Shown here: piece after piece, positions 11,059 to 24,977 of the stretch
How the letters are laid out: every line of letters starts with the position of its first letter
Numbering within the stretch: position 1 is the first letter of the stretch
Source of the DNA: Alviniconcha marisindica
Taxonomy: Eukaryota; Mollusca; Gastropoda; Provannidae
NCBI GenBank assembly: GCA_018857735.1
Contig: JABMCL010003349.1
Span: forward strand, 1-64,000
Direction: 5' to 3'
DNA length: 64,000 nt
Position numbers and translations under genes: made by a program
Notes under the pieces: generated by a model
The model's input: only the letters and a program-made list of their open reading frames with translations
What the model was told of the DNA's origin: nothing
Databases searched by the model: none

Positions 11059-12978
11059 GAGAATTTTAAAACTAGATCTTTGACTTTAAACAAGGGAGCA
11101 TTCTATTTAAAGAAAATCCGTTATTTTCATTTTGTTCTACAAATTCTTGATTTTCAGTTTTTATTTTGTTCTTCTACCTCCTGAACGAAACCCGTTTCAA
11201 GTCCCAAGAAGGCCAGTTCCATTAGGATGGGTACACTGACATCAGAATCTCACACCCCTAAGTGACCTGTAGCAGTATCTGTGTTTCAACGCCCACTCCA
11301 CTCCACAGGCTCATTTCAGGATGATGCAAAATCTTAAACTTTTTTCTAAGTACCAAGGACACAGAAACTTTTGAAAATGCTTTGTTCAATTTACCGCTGG
11401 CCCATTTCTTGCCAATTTCAAACAGAAACATCACAAAGCCCAAAACAGGAGCATACTAATCGAATTAAACAATGCTAGAAAGTGATATTTGTCAACCCCC
11501 CCCCCCCCAAACAAAAGACTGGCCAGCATCGAAATCACCAGACTGTCCCACTTCAAAATCCAGGATGCAGTACATCAACCTTCACCTTTGCTAGCGTGAA
11601 GGTCAAAGACCATGATCAAGTAAACAATGCCGCTCTACATACATGACCTCAAACAAGGTCAACATGTGGACAGTAAGCCTGAACCTGAAGTTCAGTTTGC
11701 ATAGGAGGAAAGTGGATGGATTCTGTAGAACAGCTTGCGGCACATGAAAAAATGGAGGGAAACCTGTTGCTCGGCAACGAATGAACGGCACATACAAAAT
11801 GGAGGGATTCATTTTCGCTCTGTAATAATAAAGTCAGAGTTGCACACACGATGCAGAAAATGGCAGTAACCAGACTAAAAAACTGAAGACAAGTATTAAA
11901 TGCAGTCCGCTTTAACTGTTTGGCTTGATCGTAATCACCGCCTCTACCCTGCGTACTTCCCATGACTGTGCGTGCTGCTGGATCATTGTCACGGAAGGCT
12001 GGCCGAGGGATGCGAGGTTCCGGTTCCCACCCTCAGTTTCGCTGGCCAGCGTTTCACATAGCAGTACACTCAGACTGGTAAGGAAAGGAGGCCAACTATC
12101 TCCTCCTTCAAATGAGAACAGGCAGTGCAAATTCAGTCCGATATCACGTATGTGAAAAGACTTTCAATAACAAGGAGGAAAACGAAGAAGAAGGCTGGAC
12201 AAGTCGCAAGGCAGTTGTTTTCCCAGCTTCCCCGGCAGAAGTAATACAGGTCCCCACTGCATTCTAAATGAGTAAACACTGAAACATCACGTACGCTAGA
12301 ACTCGCAAGCGCTGCTCGGGCAGCTGCCATGGCCTTAACCCGAACTAAACGGCCTGAATTGACAAATTACAAAGTAAAAAAATATATATATAAAAAATTG
12401 CTTATCACTGTTAGTCTGTATCAGTGATCTTGTCTCTGTATTATCCAAAGGCTCCATCTGGCACGCCAGATGCACCAGGAAAGCATGCCTGAAATGTATA
12501 CACTCAAAGGCTGAAATTCGACAGACCTACAATAGCAATAAGAGTGCTGAGGACCAAGAAAGTTAAGACACTGAAATATCTCAAGTATACTTGACAGCAA
12601 CGCTCTTAAAACTGACAGCCACCTCGACTGTGAAGGTGGGGAACGACCAACAAAAAAACAGCTGTGTATTGTCACAAAACGAGCCTTGAAAGTGGCGCGT
12701 GTTGAATCTTACTCCAACAGAGTCCTGTACGCCTTAGATCTTACGCTCAGGGTTTATGCAGACATTATGTGGCAAAATGGCTGTCGTGCAAAACCAAGAT
12801 TTTTGTGAAAAACATTTAACGGATGTTGGTCGACACGAAGTTCAGTCTTCATGAGACTGTGAGATAAAATGAACTGCAGATTTTGCCAGGTTGGTACCCT
12901 GTGGACGGTGTAGCAACATGGACATCCTACATGTCATCAAACCTTTGACTAACACACACACATACACTCACAAACACA

Positions 12979-13048
<70 letters not shown>

Positions 13049-13433
13049 TGAAGACTTCAAACATCCAAAACTTCATCAAGACTTAAGAATTCCAGGACTG
13101 GTTTTCTATTTTCCAGCTCCTGTCTTTTCCACGTTTTCATGGCCGGTACAAAACCTGAACCCGTAACGTACCCAAACAAGCTCCTGTTACCCTTACCTAA
13201 TGTCCAAAGTGCCAAAACAAGACTTAACGCTAAACAGCACAGAATTGGGGCTAGCAATGAGGCAGTGTGCACACTACTATACCAAGGGGTTGTGAATACA
13301 TCAGTGCTTTTCCTTCCGTATCATACAGATTTCCACAGCGGTAAAATGCTTTTGTTTCGTTTTTGTTTGTTTGTTGCCATTGAGGTTTCAGGCATTTTGA
13401 TCTTCGGCATGGATAAACCTTTTGAAAAGCATG

Positions 13434-13554
<121 letters not shown>

Positions 13555-13780
13555 TGCGTGCATGCAAGAGGAAATATATTTTTATACTCTCTTTTCTCAC
13601 AAGGTGTACCAGGATGAAAAAAAAATTGACAAGCATACCTGGTCACATACCGAGTTGTGTGCAATGCCCTGCTATGCAAGCAAAAACAGGAGCAATACAA
13701 TTTCAGGGCACAATACAGGCGGTGCCCACAATAAATACACACTGGCAATGTACAAAATGCTACAGTACTGGAATAAATGT

Positions 13781-14512
13781 TGAATACACAGCGGTTCATA
13801 CAAAATGATTCTAAGTACTATGCTTTACGCAAAACAAGTCTGGTTACAAAAATTAAGGTTCAGCGGCTCATGGGATATCCTCTGGACAAACATTAATTGA
13901 AACTACGAACCTTTGCTGTGACCTTGACCTTGAACACAGCCATCCAATATTTTCACTGGACACTTCAGTTTGCATTACACTGATCTGCCATCCAACTAAG
14001 TTTGTTTGCAAAAGCATCATTAATTCAGAAGATACAATAAAAACGGTGATATTTTGATTAATTAAGCCCTCACTGCGACCTTAACCTTCAAGACAGCATC
14101 CCAATTTTACAGCATGACGCTCAGGCTCGCAATGGCGCACCACCACACCAAGTTTGGTTCCTAAAGGTTGAGCAGTACAGAAAATATCTTCTGGACAAAG
14201 CACGGACACACGGACAGAAGGATGGACACAACACAATGACTCCAGCATACCCTATCATAACTTTGTTACAGGGACTGTGATGATTGTATGCACCAGTGAA
14301 ACTTTCCTTCTAAAGCACCTGGCCTTGCAAAGGGTGTAGTGGGGGACTTCAACTGAAATAATCAAACTGCTGAATACACAGCGGTTCATATAAAATGATT
14401 CTAAGTACTGTACCTTATGTAAAACAAGTCTGGTTACAAAAATTAACATTCAGCGGCTCATGAGAGGTCGTCTGGACAAACATTAATTGAAACTACGTAC
14501 CTTTGCTTCATG
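13781..14512. repeat. Dispersed repeat with duplicated ends
   Basis: About 139 bp beginning GAATACACAGCGGTTCATA occurs at 13781-13919 and again at 14374-14512. The spacer carries GCGACCTTAACCTT, CACCAAGTTTGGTTCC and CGGACACACGGACAGAAGG, typical of a dispersed repeat family common in mollusc genomes (recollection). No coding sequence. Confidence 0.6.
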
Positions 14513-14832
14513 TACATGTGATCTAGGCTCGGATGGGGAGGGATGGTGGACTTTTTAACGGAAATAATCAGGGGGGGTTAATAACTAGAAAAACGACTTG
14601 GCAGCAAAATGTCTGGAGACTTACATCATCATAAGGCACAAAATACGTTTATAACGCTTCATCACCAAATTCACTGCGTGTCCTTTAGCTATGGGCATAA
14701 TGTCTGCTGGTAAAAAATAAATAAATGAAGGGGTGTGTGTGTGTGTGTGTGTGGGGGGGGGGAATGAATGCAGAATGCACTTGCACTGAAATATGCTTTA
14801 TTAAGTTTAAGTTATTTTATTATTATTACTCC

Positions 14833-15050
14833 ATGGAACGATTCATAACATTCATATTTTATTGCATCTATGATTATTTTTATTATTCCATGGAATGATT
14901 CAGAGCATTCATAGCTTATAAGTTCTTGATTTGATTCAGGAAAGCATTCATATTTTATCAACATTCATAACTTACAAGTTCTTGATTTGATTCAGAGCAT
15001 TCATATTTAATATGTTCTTGATTTGACTCAGACCATTCATATTTAAAAAA
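14833..15050. repeat. Degenerate tandem repeat of about 55 bp
   Basis: Four to five diverged units share ATTCAGAGCATTCATA and AAGTTCTTGATTTGA. Confidence 0.6.
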
Positions 15051-15137
15051 ATCGTGATTTTTCACCACTGCTTCGCTATCACTCTGATGATGCCACATCA
15101 CACCTTTATAAAGGGATCTCTACACACAGGGTTGCTG

Positions 15138-15295
15138 GCTGTGAGCCAGTCTGGCCCCCTCCTCCATACCCCCTTCCCCCTCCTCCATACCCCCTTCCCC
15201 CTCCTCCAAACCCCCTTCCCCCCGATACTCCCCATCCTTAATATGCCTTACGGTTTCTGTGGACGTTAAGCACTGTGTTCACTTACTTACTTAGG
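15138..15295 (+). mobile_element. Internally deleted SINE family 1 copy
   Basis: It keeps the extreme 5' words (GTGAGCCAGTCTGGCC) and the 3' end (CGGTTTCTGTGGACGTTAAGC then CTTACTTACTTA). The tRNA B box and the middle are missing. The CTCCATACCCCCTTCCCC segment is triplicated in between. Confidence 0.65.
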
Positions 15296-17701
15296 GATGC
15301 TGGCAACATCCACAAGAACAGCAACACCTTTAACACACAGGTAGCTGGCAACAGACCCCTACTGGTCCAGGCATTAACCTACACCTGGCTACGCAGCCCC
15401 AGCAACGTAACGCACCAGGTACAGCAAAAGGACCTCTGTCCAGCTCCTACCGTTCCGTGGACGAGACAGCCCGCAACACAAAGCGATGTATCGTAATTCG
15501 TACGGATAACTTCATTTCGCAAACAAGAAGAATATCGGATGTGCTCACAGAAACACACATGCAGCGAGCAAAGTGCATTTCAAAGGGGAACATGGGTAGC
15601 TGAGAGTTTTTCGATGTCTTGCTCGGTCAATTTGATCTATTAGTATTACTGTCAGTACAAATATAAAACCTCTCTCCTGCCCTTTCTCAACAATGGCATG
15701 TATATTTACAGGGACTAACACAGCACACAAAACAACAATTTCACATCCTACAATTGATAACTGTACACGCTCTTGTACAAATATACACAGTTTTTGTTTG
15801 CAGATTGTTCAATAAATGCAGGGTTGTTGGTTTTTTCACCACAGGAATCAAACATCACGCACAGTGAACACGTTTTAAAAAAGCAGACCAGACAGTTTGT
15901 TACTCAATCACCCAGGAGAGAAAAGGTAACCATCTGCAGATGCATGAGAAAAACAATAACTGTATTGGTGGTGGTGGTGGTGGGGGGGGGGGCACAATAA
16001 AAATGAGAAAGAAAATTCAAGGCTACTGTGTCCTTACTAAAGGTAAGGAGGGGACGCAGAGCCAAAAAATATGCATGCATGCACACCTGCATACAAACAC
16101 ACATGTTGACACACACACACAAACACACATGTTGACACACACACACGCTGACACACACATGCTCACACACACATGTTCACACCCCCATGCTCACACACAC
16201 ACATGTTCACACACACACACACACACACACAAAGGGCTAGAAATCTGAGATTACTGTCTTTGAAGCAGGCAGGAATAGATGTGGGGAAGACAACATAAAA
16301 TGTGATTACTTCTATCCAAAAAAATACTGACGGGGGTGAGTGGGTGGGGGGTGGAGGGGATGGAGAAATGAAAACATTTGAGATTTCTGTGTCCGTCAGA
16401 GGGAGAGACTCGGAGAGGGAAGGAGGAGCGGAAGATGGAAATGTTTCACAGTTTTTCATTAAATCATCGTTTAAACAAACAACAGTACTCAGAGGATTAA
16501 GAGATTTATGCTATAACAATGGACTGGGGGCGGGGGCGGGGGCAGGGGCAGGGGGTGGGGGGGCCAGGGCAGCAGACAAATATTTGGAAGAATTACATTT
16601 TCCTCACCAGAACCAGTATCAAATTTCCACAAGCGCTGTTCAGTTATCGGTAGCACCACTCAACAAGACATTCTCACAATTCTGCTAATTCGACCTCTGT
16701 CAGGAAAAGTCTCTTAACATTTTCCCCCATTCCGTGTCATTGGGAGAAAAAAGAAAAAGAAAGAAAAAAGACCCAGTTAGAATCTTAAATAAAGACAACA
16801 ACAACAACAAAAGGAGGTAAACGTTGCACAAGAAGTATGCAGATTTCATTCTCTTCAGCTTCGATAAAAAATTAAAAAAAGCTTCCTGGAACATGGCACT
16901 GTTCACAACAGTGAGTAAGCCTACTACATCGACACAGCAAATGACACTCGTCTCTGATCATCTCAGTACAAGCACTCCAGGTACGTGCTGTGCACAGAAA
17001 TTCTGGTCACGCACAGGAGTGCTTCGTCTGTGCTGTGCATGGTAAACTACACCGGCTCCGAGCAGGCCTCCCTGCATCCTTCCTTCAAGTTCTGCCGGAA
17101 CTGTTATGCCGTAAAAAAAAAAAAAAAAAAATTCTTTTTAACTGTCACTTCAAGTCTCTTTTGTTGGTGCTCAAATGCAGTAGGTTTTTAGCAGACAACT
17201 CAGATTGTGCCACGCCCTTCTTCTGTGGCTGTTTTCACAGCTTATGCCAGCTCAGACAATTCATGCGACAGTTAAAGAATAATAAATAAGCGCTCTTTTA
17301 AACCTGTCACGTGTCTGGAGCATGATGATGATGCAAACGAGTCAGTATTTGAGGCTGAACACCCACCACCCACCCTGGAGCTGCGATTTATGCATGTTAA
17401 ACTGCTGAGATTCAACATTTCTGTGATTTGACGCTCTGTAACTGAATGACGCTCTCTGCGTGGTAAACTGCACGCTATTCTGCATTTCAATGATGATTCT
17501 GTGCAACGTGCTGTACGTTCTGTGTACAGCTGGCTACAGACACAGGACTGTCTGAATCGAAATGCTCACACCACAGCCGACTGCACTCCGCGTTGAGTCA
17601 TCTTACACTGCAGACACTCAGCATTTTAATCCGACTCAAAAACACTTAAGTTACACTGGTCCAAACACAAATGAAACCAACAACTGCATGTGCACCATGG
17701 T

Positions 17702-17751
<50 letters not shown>

Positions 17752-18767
17752 GGAGACAGTTATATTAATAATCTCCAACTTTGGGTAATAACTGGTAATG
17801 TGAATTAAAAGCAGCCCAGAAACCAACACATTTCTCCAAGTTTAGAGCAACACAAACTCCACATTAAACCTATTTATGGTATTTCATTTAACAAAAACAA
17901 AAACAGCTCATCCACACTATGTGGCACAGTCGAACATGTTAATCAATCAGTCAAAAGCGTTCATCAATGTACAATTTCACTCCTCCATAATCTGGAAGAG
18001 ACAAAACCAATTTGGAAAAAACGAAAACAAAAAACACCTGATACGCATCTCTTGGTTGAATAAAATGGACCCAACCACGACAAAAAGAAAAGAACAAAAA
18101 GCAGCCTTCAAACAGTTCAAATACATGCTAATTCCACTGCTATGCATGGTCCCAGAAACCTTGAAATATCAACAGCAAAATGTTAGTAACTGGTAGCTGT
18201 AAAAAGGAAACAAACAAAACACACACACCCAAAATAGGCCTCTTCAACCCAATCATTTCAAACAAAGCTGGTACCTGATCGAAAACCAACTGCCTGTCCC
18301 ACTTCCAGATTTCATCCTGAATAAGGTAGTGCCGGCAAAAAATCAGTGTGGAACAAACTTTTAATTACACCATGCAACAACAAAACCTTAAGATCGGTGT
18401 AAAACAAACCGTTTTAAATCACACAGCATAAAAACTGTCAGGGGAGAAAGGTTTAAGCTCAACATTTACACACGGAAAAAGGAATCTTTGTGTCGATTGG
18501 TCAGTTTCTTGGTCCCCATTTGGTACAGGCTCACACAACACACAAACGCTAGTGAACTAAATACACTAGGAGTAAATCACAGCTCAACCAAACTACCCTG
18601 CTTGCCAGAAGACACAGAGCACAGAAGCATGTCTGGCTCGAGGTCTCAGACTGAAAGGTATGCATATGCATGTAATTTGTAAAGTTCTGTCGAAGATTTG
18701 TTGTTGCGGGTGTTGTTTTTGGGGTCTCGTATCACCTTGTTGTGAAGACATCAAATAAAACATTCAC

Positions 18768-18892
18768 TGATTGACTGATTCTACCAAAGTCTGAAAAGTA
18801 AACTACCACAGAGTACAGATGGAGGATAGTTCACTGATTGACTGATTCTACCAAAGTCTGAAAAGTAAACTACCAAAGATGGAGGATAGTTC
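18768..18892. repeat. Short direct tandem duplication
   Basis: A unit starting ATTGACTGATTCTACCAA and ending GATGGAGGATAGTTCA occurs twice in a row with few differences. Confidence 0.75.
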
Positions 18893-19384
18893 AGCTGGAC
18901 TGTGGCTTGCTCTCCTAAGTGAGTCCATCACTAATATATATATATATATCTATGCGCATTGTCCACATTCCTGGAAGACCTCAGATCTGCATCTTAGCCA
19001 CGTTAGAGGTTATGCGTGGATGGGGACAATGTGCAGTGTTGCTTCGCTATCAATCACACGTGCAGCGATGCTTTGTGCAGACATAAATTGGTCCAATCAG
19101 CCGCTAATCCTCTCATTTGGATTTAACTTTGTTTGCATGCTCACTCTTGTGCTGTGCTGGTCTCACACTGTGACTATATGCGGAACGGGACGGGGGGGGG
19201 GGGGGGGGGGACCATGGAATAACAGCATTCTGTAGAAAAAAAGATTCAATAGGCAACCGGAACTGTGGAATATTTTCCCTGGCATTCAAGAAATGCCAGG
19301 ATGAAGGTAAAGTGGGGTGGGGTGGGGTGGGGTGGGTGGGTGGGGGGGGGGGGGGGGGGAGCAGAATACATTTGTCTTTTACTT

Positions 19385-19730
19385 CTGTTTCTGATTTTTA
19401 TGCCCCCCTTAGAGTACATTTCTCTTTTAATTGTGTTTGCCTTAGAGTACATTTCCCTTTCCCTTTTGCTTGCCTTAGAGTACATTTTCCTTTTAGTTTT
19501 GTTTGCCTTAGACTTGGGGTACATTTCTCTTTCATTTTTGTTTTGCTTGGAGTATATTTCTCTTTTAATTTTGTTTGCCTTAGAGTACATCTCTTTTAGC
19601 TTTGTTTCCCTTAGAGTACATTTCCCTTTCATTTTTGTTTCTGCTTTTGCTTGCCTCAGAGTACATTTCTCTTTTAGTTTTGTTTCCGCTTTTGTTTACT
19701 TTCGAGTACATTTCTCACTCGCTTTGTAGT
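19385..19730. repeat. Degenerate minisatellite around TTAGAGTACATTTC
   Basis: About eight units share GCCTTAGAGTACATTTC followed by CTTTTAGTTTTGTTT. Unit length is uneven. Weaker related words (GGGTACAGTTCTC, AAGTACATTTCTC) reach about 20100. Confidence 0.75.
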
Positions 19731-20546
19731 TCACTGTTGTGCATTCCTTTGCAGTACATTTTTCTCACCTTCTGTGTTCATCCATGTACTTTCCTTACAT
19801 TAGTTACAATGTAACATAAGTACAGTTCTCATTCACCTTTTTTTTTGGGGGGGGGGGGGGGGGGGGGGTGGAGGGGGGTGCTAGCCTTAGTGCACATATT
19901 CTTCTCTTTTGTTTGCCATTGAGTAGATTTCTCGTTCACCAAGCTGTTTTCATTCTTCGTGCTACCCTTAGGGTACAGTTCTCTTTCACTTTTTATGTTC
20001 ACTCTTGTACTTTCACTACAAGTACATTTCTCATTCGCCCTGATAAAACCATACTGCCTGACTGGGCATAAAATACCGAGTTATTACCTACTTACATTTC
20101 TCATAAATCTATGTGTGTTGCACTTTAATCTTGTGCTTGTTGAGTAACATTTAGAGCACTTTTACCACTGTACCAGCAAGTTCATATAAAAGTATAGGTG
20201 CTTGCCTTTCCCGATACTTGGAATGGATACAATTAAAAGTGCATTGCAGAAAATTGGTCCACATAAGCCAACACACTGTCACATATATATGCACAATTTT
20301 TTTTTTTTTTTTTTTTACAGCAATATTGTTACCAAAATGCACTGCCATCATTTAGGCAGAATGCATAGCAAATGAGCCTGTGATCATTGGCACAAGCGCA
20401 CGAACTCAGTTCCAATATGCACCGCCACTCACACTTTTGCATCACTCCTGGTTTCACTACAGCAACACCTCTCAAAATATACACTTAAATCATTAACTAC
20501 CCATACACAGGAATGAGAGAACAACTGCTGGTGGGGTTGACAAAAT

Positions 20547-20718
20547 AGAACAGCTCTAGAGAAATGGACTCACCTATATGACGACACATAAAGAACCGTT
20601 AAAAACACAAGCGCTTTCGACCCACGGTCTTCGTCTGGTGTAGAATTCTACGCTTGTTTTTTTCAATTGTTCTTTATGTGTTGTTGTGTAGATGAGTACA
20701 TTTCTCTAGAGCTGTTCT
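20547..20718. mobile_element. Inverted repeat with hammerhead-like centre
   Basis: The arms start AGAACAGCTCTAGAGAAATG and continue through ACACATAAAGAAC to ACAAGCG, with imperfect matching. The minus strand of 20637-20611 reads CAGACGA, then a GACC/GGTC stem closed by GTG, then GAAAGC. This resembles the CUGANGA-stem-GAAA core of hammerhead ribozymes that Penelope-like elements are known to carry, with one conserved base changed. Element type is inference. Confidence 0.5.
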
Positions 20719-21119
20719 AACTAACCACACACAGCATGAACAAGCAAAGAAATCGTATTGGATTCAAAGGTTTCAGACCGCGACGGCATGATGACACGGC
20801 CACAGTCAGACACAATCCCAAGCAGCATTTGATTACCAGTGACATGTCAAAACCCACGCAAACATTCACGGAGCAAGCTCACCCCAAATTCGACAACCCC
20901 ACCCACTCGCATTACGCACAAGAAAACTGCCCTGGCTTTTGGTCATCAATTTCATACCAGGCACATGTAATTAAACTAATCTATTACACTCGCCTCAAAC
21001 ACAGGTACATAAAAACTGCGTGTTTTTTTTTTAACCTGTGATGCACACATACTCAACCCCAGGTGCTCATGCATCCCTACACACAAATGATAGAAAACCT
21101 GCAACTGTAAATCACCGAC

Positions 21120-21130
21120 CAAAAAAAAAA

Positions 21131-21192
<62 letters not shown>
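21120..21192. repeat. poly-A and AG microsatellite
   Basis: A run of A (about 19) is followed by (AG)n of about 50 bp. Confidence 0.95.
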
Positions 21193-21194
<2 letters not shown>

Positions 21195-22407
21195 AAGCAA
21201 TGACACAATAATCAAAATAAAGCACAGCAAAATTCATATCTTTGTTCACATTATTTTCTGCGTTGTTACCCACTGTTCCCATCGCCTGTGGTACTGCTGC
21301 AAAAGTATTACAATGTAACAGTGTTACAAGCACTTTAATTACAAATGTTACATTGTTACGGTGTTACACATGCAAAGAAATCACACATATCAGGCACATA
21401 ATTATTTCTTTGTGACAACTGTTAGAAACAGTACCCATACATCAACATCAGTTTCTACAAAAACGCCATTGAAACAAAACTCAACACGCAAACAACAACA
21501 AAACGGCCAATTTTGGACCTGAAGTCGATCAACAGTCCCACATAAAATCAGCTTTCATGAACAAAGCATTCAAACTCAACTTTACCGTGGCTGCATGCAG
21601 GTTGCAAAAAAAAAAAAAAGGAGAAAAAAAAGGCAGGCTACGTTTAACAGCTGAAGTTTCAAACAGAATCAACATGAAAGCTGTGCCGCCAAGGAAAACC
21701 TCAGACAGCTGGCTATGCCATACCGTTCATCGGCTGCCCCAGCTTCCCATCCTTTCATGCATCAATGGAAAATACTCTCATCATCTTTTAGTTTCTGAGG
21801 CTTTGGTTCTTCGGGGACATGGTGGACGCAGAGACACAGTGGTGCAGAGCAAAGGGCACTCTCTCGAACGCCAAGCACGTTCAAGCGTGGTCACAACATG
21901 GATGTGTGACCGTTACGTGCTAGCCTTTGCGAGCGCCTCAAGACTTCTCCAGATTCAAAATTCTGCGCGTACTCCTTTGGATGAGACCGTAAACTGAGGT
22001 ACCCTGTATGTATGTATGTATAATACATATGCATGCAAAAAGACCTCATATATATATATATATATATATATGTATGCATGTCAAAGACCCACGTCCTAAG
22101 TAAGCCACGTCACGTCAAAGTCCATATCAGAGTTTGGTGGAAACACCTGAACAGCCAAGCACGCATTGAAAACATCAGTGTCACTACTGAGGGTTGGCGC
22201 TATCATACCATCAGCTATACAGAAGGACCAACTGTGGCAGGAATGCAAGATGGGAAGGCAGGTCGCAGAAGCTTTGAAGGTGACATTTTTCTTCTACGCA
22301 TAATGGATGCCCAGGCTCAAACTGCCAGATTTCTGGTTTTCTGGTACGGGCTGGACTGCGAGCCCAACTGTCTCGCCTTTGCATGAAACACTCAGTGGAC
22401 TGCCTGT

Positions 22408-22912
22408 TCAAGACAGGCCCACAATCCCCAGAGCCCATGTGAGACAGGCCCACAAACCCCAGAGTCAATGTGAGACAGGCCCACAAACCCCAGAGCCCAT
22501 GTAAGACAGGCCCACAAACCCCAGAGTCGATGTGAGACAGGCCCACAAACCCCAGAGTCAATGTGAGACAGGCCCACAAACCCCAGAGTCGATGTGAGAC
22601 AGGCCCACAAACCCCAGAGTCGACGTGAGACAGGCCCACAAACCCCAGAGTCGATGTGAGACAGGCCCACAAACCCCAGTCAATGTGAGACAGGCCCACA
22701 AACCCCAGAGTCGATGTGAGACAGGCCCACAAACTCCAGAGTCAATGTGAGACAGGCCCACAAACCCCAGAGTCAATGTGAGACAGGCCCACAAACTCCA
22801 GAGCTAATGTGAGACAGGCCCACAAACCCCAGAGCCCAATGTGAGACAGGCCCACAAACCAGAGCCCCATGTGAGACAGGCCCACAACCCCAGAGCACGT
22901 CCATGTGAGACA
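22408..22912. repeat. 30-bp minisatellite, about 16 copies
   Basis: The unit is AGACAGGCCCACAAACCCC then AGAGTCRATGTG. Both strands stay open through it because 30 is a multiple of three, which gives repetitive ORFs of the type GVCGPVSH that are not protein-coding evidence. Confidence 0.95.
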
Positions 22913-22924
22913 GGCCACACAGGA

Positions 22925-23340
22925 GCTGCACCAGCCCAAGCACGTTCTGCAGTCCTGGCCCCTGTACAAGGCAGCGCGGACACAGCAGTGGTAGCTGCAC
23001 AAGCCCAGAGCACGTTCTGCAGTCCCGCCCCTGTACAAGGCAGCGCGGACACAGCAGTGGTAGCTGCACAAGCCCAGAGCACGTTCTGCAGTCCTGCGCC
23101 TGTACAAGGCAGCGCGGACACAGCAGTGGTAGCTGCACAAGCCCAGTAGCACGTTCTGCAGTCCTGCGCCCTGTACAAGGCAGCGCGGACACAGCAGTGG
23201 TAGCTGCACAACCCCAAGCACGTTCTGCAGTCCTGTGCCCTGTACAAGGCAGCGCGGACACAGCAGTGGTAGCTGCACAAGCCCAGAGCACGTTCTGCAG
23301 TCCCGCGCCCTGTACAAGGCAGCGCGGACACAGCACTGGC
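22925..23340. repeat. 70-bp minisatellite, six copies
   Basis: The words CACGTTCTGCAGTCC, CTGTACAAGGCAGCGCGGAC and CAGTGGTAGCTGCACAAGCC recur every 69-70 bp. It directly abuts the 30-bp array at 22408-22912. The unit is CpG-rich, unlike most of the surroundings. Confidence 0.95.
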
Positions 23341-24091
23341 CCCAAGAAGCCACATTTGCAGAAGAGCTCTGGGGCTCCAAAGAGGACCTGGTGCGGACAA
23401 CCAAACACGTCAGTACCATCATGCTGGACGTCTTAAGGACAATCCTGAAATGCCAATGGCAATGTCAAAGAAGGCAAGGGCAATCCTGAAACGACAGAGA
23501 AGAGGTAAAAACACGATATACTGTCTTACTGACTATGGTCTCAGTAGTCTTGACACATGCAGCCAACCATAGCAATTGGTCTAAAATACACCTGCCGCTT
23601 AATTACTCAATTAAATGCTTCCTTGTTGGAGATCCGTGCTTGCTTGCAGCGCCTCTCCCCTCACTGACATTGGAAAAATTGGGAGCAAGGGAAGTGTGAG
23701 GGTCTGCTGTAAGGCTGAGCCATCTGAGATGTTATTAAGTATTATTTTTGCAATAAAAAAATAGTTGTAAAACCATCTGGACGGATAGTGGTCATAAATG
23801 CAACTCAACCAACTAACAAAACATTCACGTGATGCACATTTTTATCATCGTTTATGAACTCCTCAGCTTGTGCAGTAGCGTTATTCCAACGCAGATCTGG
23901 GAACACGGAAATCTGGTAATGTGACAAGTTTGAGCAACCAGTTAACAGACCACCAACCTGTTGTTGAATAGCCTCTTGTGACTTTTGCAAGCGCCTGAAC
24001 ACTCCGCACACGTAAGGCTGCATTATTCACAACATTGAAATAGCTGAAACAGAAGCTGCCTTCCGAAGGGAAGTCGAGCACCAAGATTTAA

Positions 24092-24588
24092 AGGCACTAG
24101 CCCTCCCACAATGTATTCTGTCCCACAGGCAGAACAGATTTTAAAAAAAGAGAAAAAAAGCCCAAATGCAGGAATTCTGTTTTCACTTACTTGCCCAATT
24201 TTTTTAATGCAATTTCGAATTCACAAATTGAGTTTTGTGAGTAATGATTAGCAGGACTGTATGTATAAAACAGTCAAGCATTCCAGCAGGCCTAATGGCT
24301 ACCAACAGTACAGCCTCACTGACCTTGTTCGTCAGGCAATGTGAGCAAGCAAGCAAGCAACCTTTCGAGTAAAACCCCAAAGTGGCTGTGGCCAGCGACA
24401 GGTGAGAAAAACCCAAACACTGTCTTATCTGTACATCCAGCCCCACTCATCGTCATTTTCAAAACCCAGTTTCAAAATCTGATAGAAAATCAATTGGGTA
24501 TTTTAAAACAAAATCCTTGCTTTCGAGTGTTCAGTTTGTCACCACTTCTATCTACTGGACAAAATGCGTTCTGAGAAGACGAGTTCCT
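24092..24588. mobile_element. TTAA-flanked MITE, Kolobok-like ends
   Basis: Flanked by TTAA at 24088-24091 and 24589-24592. The left end reads AGGCACTAGCCCTCCCACAA. The right end on the other strand reads AGGAACTCGTCTTCTCAGAA. Both go on to a CATTTTGTCC-like word (left TATTCTGTCC). The arms are inverted and diverged. TTAA duplications and an AGG start fit Kolobok-type or piggyBac-type elements; there is no coding capacity. Confidence 0.55.
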
Positions 24589-24977
24589 TTAAGATACACT
24601 CTTGTGTGCTATTAGTATTAGTATTACAAACGAACTGCTGTATCGTGCATTTATCCATGTAATCACTGATAGTATTATATCAACATTTCTGGAAGAAAAA
24701 AATTAATGTTCAAAAAAACAGTTTACAGATGCAGGCAAGTGCATTGATACACCTAATCTGAGAATAGCAGTGAAAATGTAGGGGATTTTTTTACACGAGT
24801 TAATCAACTGCATCCACAACAGTAATAACAAAAAGAAGTCGGCACTTCGAACTGCACCTTTTTTTTTCTTTTCTTTTTCAAGGAATAAATCAGACAAACA
24901 GATTTCAATGGCATGAACACACCTAAAACAATCCAAGCTACCCAACACACTGAAATAGCTTTAGTACAGTCAGCTTT

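Noticed and set aside
21557..21997. 146-residue plus-strand ORF
   Set aside because: It starts in a poly-A rich stretch, has no domain and is not supported by splice sites.
22211..23436. Long repetitive ORFs on both strands (GVCGPVSH-type and GSADTAVVAAQAQ-type)
   Set aside because: The 30-bp unit keeps frames open by arithmetic; the 70-bp array breaks frames between units. No start, splice or domain evidence.
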